Source of the DNA: Deltaproteobacteria bacterium HGW-Deltaproteobacteria-6
GTDB lineage: Bacteria > Desulfobacterota > Syntrophia > Syntrophales > Smithellaceae
Length of the DNA: 64,000 bases
Assembly: GCA_002840435.1 (NCBI GenBank)
Contig: PHAT01000002.1
Location: forward strand, 124,001-188,000
Direction: 5' to 3'
A program made the translations under genes and the position numbers. The notes below the pieces were generated by a model, which worked only from the letters and a program-made list of their open reading frames with translations, was not told the origin of the DNA and made no database searches. Below are positions 62,527-64,000 of the stretch, one piece after another (the stretch's first letter is position 1; each line of letters starts with the position of its first letter).

Positions 62527-63555
62527 ATGGATGCCCATCTGAAAAACCCTTTAATCGATCCGGTTTGCGCCGAAGACGAAAGCCATCTGGAGAATTCTCT
62601 ACGGCCGCCCAAACTTATCGATTATGTCGGACAGGACAAGGTGAAAAGCAATCTGTCGATTTTTATTGAAGCGGCCAGAAAGCGGCGTGAGTCGCTGGAT
62701 CATGTGCTTTTATACGGCCCGCCGGGTTTAGGCAAAACCACGCTGGCCTATATTATTGCCAGAGAATTGGATGTGGACATCAAGGTGACTTCCGGGCCGG
62801 TGATTGAACGTCCGGGGGATCTGGCGGCGATTTTAACGAATATGCACGAGCACGAGGTGCTCTTTATCGATGAAATTCATAGACTATCTCATGTGGTTGA
62901 AGAAATTCTGTATCCGGCCATGGAAGATTTTCACATTGATATTTTAATTGGACAGGGGCCGTCGGCCCGGTCGATGAAACTCGACATTCCCAAATTCACA
63001 CTGGTAGGCGCGACAACGCGCGCGGGATCCCTGACCTCGCCGCTTCGCGACCGTTTCGGTATGCACTTCCGGCTCGAATTCTATACACCGCAGGAACTGT
63101 CTGTGATTATTCAGCGGTCAGCCTCTATCCTGGGGGTAAAACTTATCGGCACAGGCGCTGATGAGTTGGCCGGGCGGGCGCGAGGAACGCCTCGTATTGC
63201 TAATCGGCTGCTCAAACGTGTTCGTGACTATGCGGAAGTAAAAGGAAACGGAATCATTGACGGGAAAATCGCCCGCGAAGCACTGGACGCTTTTGAAGTC
63301 GATCAGAAAGGTTTTGATCAGATGGATCGCAAACTGCTTCTGGCGTTGATTGAAAAATTCAATGGAGGGCCGGTCGGTGTGGAGAGCCTTGCGGCGGCGA
63401 TTGGTGAAGAGAGAGTGACGATTGAAGATGTTTACGAGCCTTACCTGATCCAGGAGGGATATCTGCAAAGGACGGCGCGCGGCCGGATAGCCTGTTCCAA
63501 AGCCTATAACCATTTTGGTCTGAAAGCGTCCGGCGCTCAAAAAGAGCTGTTCTGA
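62527..63555 (+). CDS. ruvB: Holliday junction DNA helicase subunit RuvB
   Basis: The 342-residue AAA+ motor has Walker [10 protein letters not shown], Walker [10 protein letters not shown], sensor segments in [18 protein letters not shown] and a winged-helix C-terminal domain. It drives branch migration with RuvA. The N-terminal stretch of about 20 residues is short and non-conserved, as in the family. It is 25 bases after ruvA. Confidence 0.97.
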   Translation: MDAHLKNPLIDPVCAEDESHLENSLRPPKLIDYVGQDKVKSNLSIFIEAARKRRESLDHVLLYGPPGLGKTTLAYIIARELDVDIKVTSGPVIERPGDLAAILTNMHEHEVLFIDEIHRLSHVVEEILYPAMEDFHIDILIGQGPSARSMKLDIPKFTLVGATTRAGSLTSPLRDRFGMHFRLEFYTPQELSVIIQRSASILGVKLIGTGADELAGRARGTPRIANRLLKRVRDYAEVKGNGIIDGKIAREALDAFEVDQKGFDQMDRKLLLALIEKFNGGPVGVESLAAAIGEERVTIEDVYEPYLIQEGYLQRTARGRIACSKAYNHFGLKASGAQKELF

Positions 63556-63571
63556 TTCAGGGGATTATTTT

Positions 63572-64000
63572 ATGAAACTGCTCATGCATATTTGCTGCGG
63601 ACCCTGCACGATCTATCCGCTCAAGGAATTGAGGACGCACGGTCATGATGTGACTGGCCTGTTTTACAATCCCAATATTCATCCTTATCTGGAATATTCA
63701 CGTCGTAAGCAAACCCTTCAGGACTATGCGGAGAAAATTCTTTTAAATGTCACCTGGCCGGAGGGTTATCTTCTGGAAGAATTCTTAAATCAGGTGGCCT
63801 CCCGCCCCAAAGACCGATGTGTTTATTGTCTGACGGATCGTTTGAAGTTTACGGCCGAACAGGCCAGGAAAGAAAATTATGATGCTTTTACTTCCACACT
63901 GCTCTACAGCCGCTATCAAAAACATGATTTGATCCACGAGATTGGTGAGACGCTGGCGCATAAACTGGGAATCCATTTTCACTATCAGGATTTCCGCAGT
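63572..64000 (+). CDS. queH: Epoxyqueuosine reductase QueH, 3' end missing
   Basis: The visible 143 codons begin MKLLMHICCGPCTIYPLKEL with the CCGPC motif, followed by a downstream RCVYCLTDRL pair of cysteines, both typical of QueH (former DUF208), which reduces epoxyqueuosine to queuosine in tRNA with an FeS centre. It runs off the right edge. The ribosome signal GGGAT is weak. It lies 16 bases after ruvB, probably in the same transcript. Confidence 0.92.
   Translation, partial: MKLLMHICCGPCTIYPLKELRTHGHDVTGLFYNPNIHPYLEYSRRKQTLQDYAEKILLNVTWPEGYLLEEFLNQVASRPKDRCVYCLTDRLKFTAEQARKENYDAFTSTLLYSRYQKHDLIHEIGETLAHKLGIHFHYQDFRS

Noticed and set aside
1-64000. tRNA, rRNA, CRISPR or transposase genes
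   Set aside because: I scanned the gaps for T-arm-like motifs, regular direct repeats and transposase-like products and saw none I could support.

Overview
The window looks like chromosome from a Gram-negative, probably anaerobic bacterium. It has outer-membrane and lipoprotein genes, a patatin with its own beta-barrel, a secretin-system ATPase, FeS-rich redox proteins, several CaiB/BaiF-type acyl-CoA enzymes and an acyl-CoA carboxylase subunit. This mix resembles syntrophic or sulfate-reducing lineages formerly placed in Deltaproteobacteria (Syntrophales-like). That placement is inference from gene content and style, not from a marker-gene comparison.

Layout. 1-6650 is a minus-strand signalling block: a GAF/HD-GYP protein cut by the window edge, an OmpA-type lipoprotein, a FecR protein, a CHASE2-class III cyclase and a double-receiver HD-GYP regulator. 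6850-12590 holds a flavodoxin-like reductase, a glycerophosphodiesterase overlapping an unusual acyltransferase/hydrolase fusion, and uvrC. 12600-14970 is an accessory island: two small secreted Cys-rich proteins flank two integron-type gene cassettes, one encoding a HEPN-like protein, bounded by attC-like sites and with no integrase in view. 15430-26610 carries mntP, a type Vd-like patatin, recQ, an exported PDZ/WD40/caspase protein and an exported VIT/VWA protein.

26690-35350 holds a GspE/PilB ATPase, hypA with an FeS protein, a cytidylate-kinase-like protein, an MFS transporter, glyA and three small-molecule or unknown genes. 35570-43100 is mostly housekeeping on the minus strand: an rRNA methyltransferase-like gene, M48 peptidase plus lemA, proB, obg, rpmA and rplU, the last group driven by a clear sigma70-type promoter. 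44350-57010 is a metabolic block: acyl-CoA carboxylase, two CoA-transferases directly downstream of a complete liv-type ABC importer, then a divergent TetR regulator, an SDR dehydrogenase and a racemase-like CaiB protein. Together these suggest uptake of an organic acid or amino-acid-like compound, CoA activation by transfer and further oxidation or carboxylation; the substrate is not visible from sequence. 57340-64000 has a methyltransferase, a soluble-sensor-free MCP, a cupin, YjbQ, and the yebC-ruvC-ruvA-ruvB-queH run, with queH cut by the right edge.

The strongest candidates for something new are the cassette island with its HEPN protein and repeated palindromes, the exported PDZ-14xWD40-caspase protein, and the acyltransferase-hydrolase fusion with a changed catalytic motif. 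No tRNA, rRNA, CRISPR array, phage or insertion-sequence transposase was recognised.
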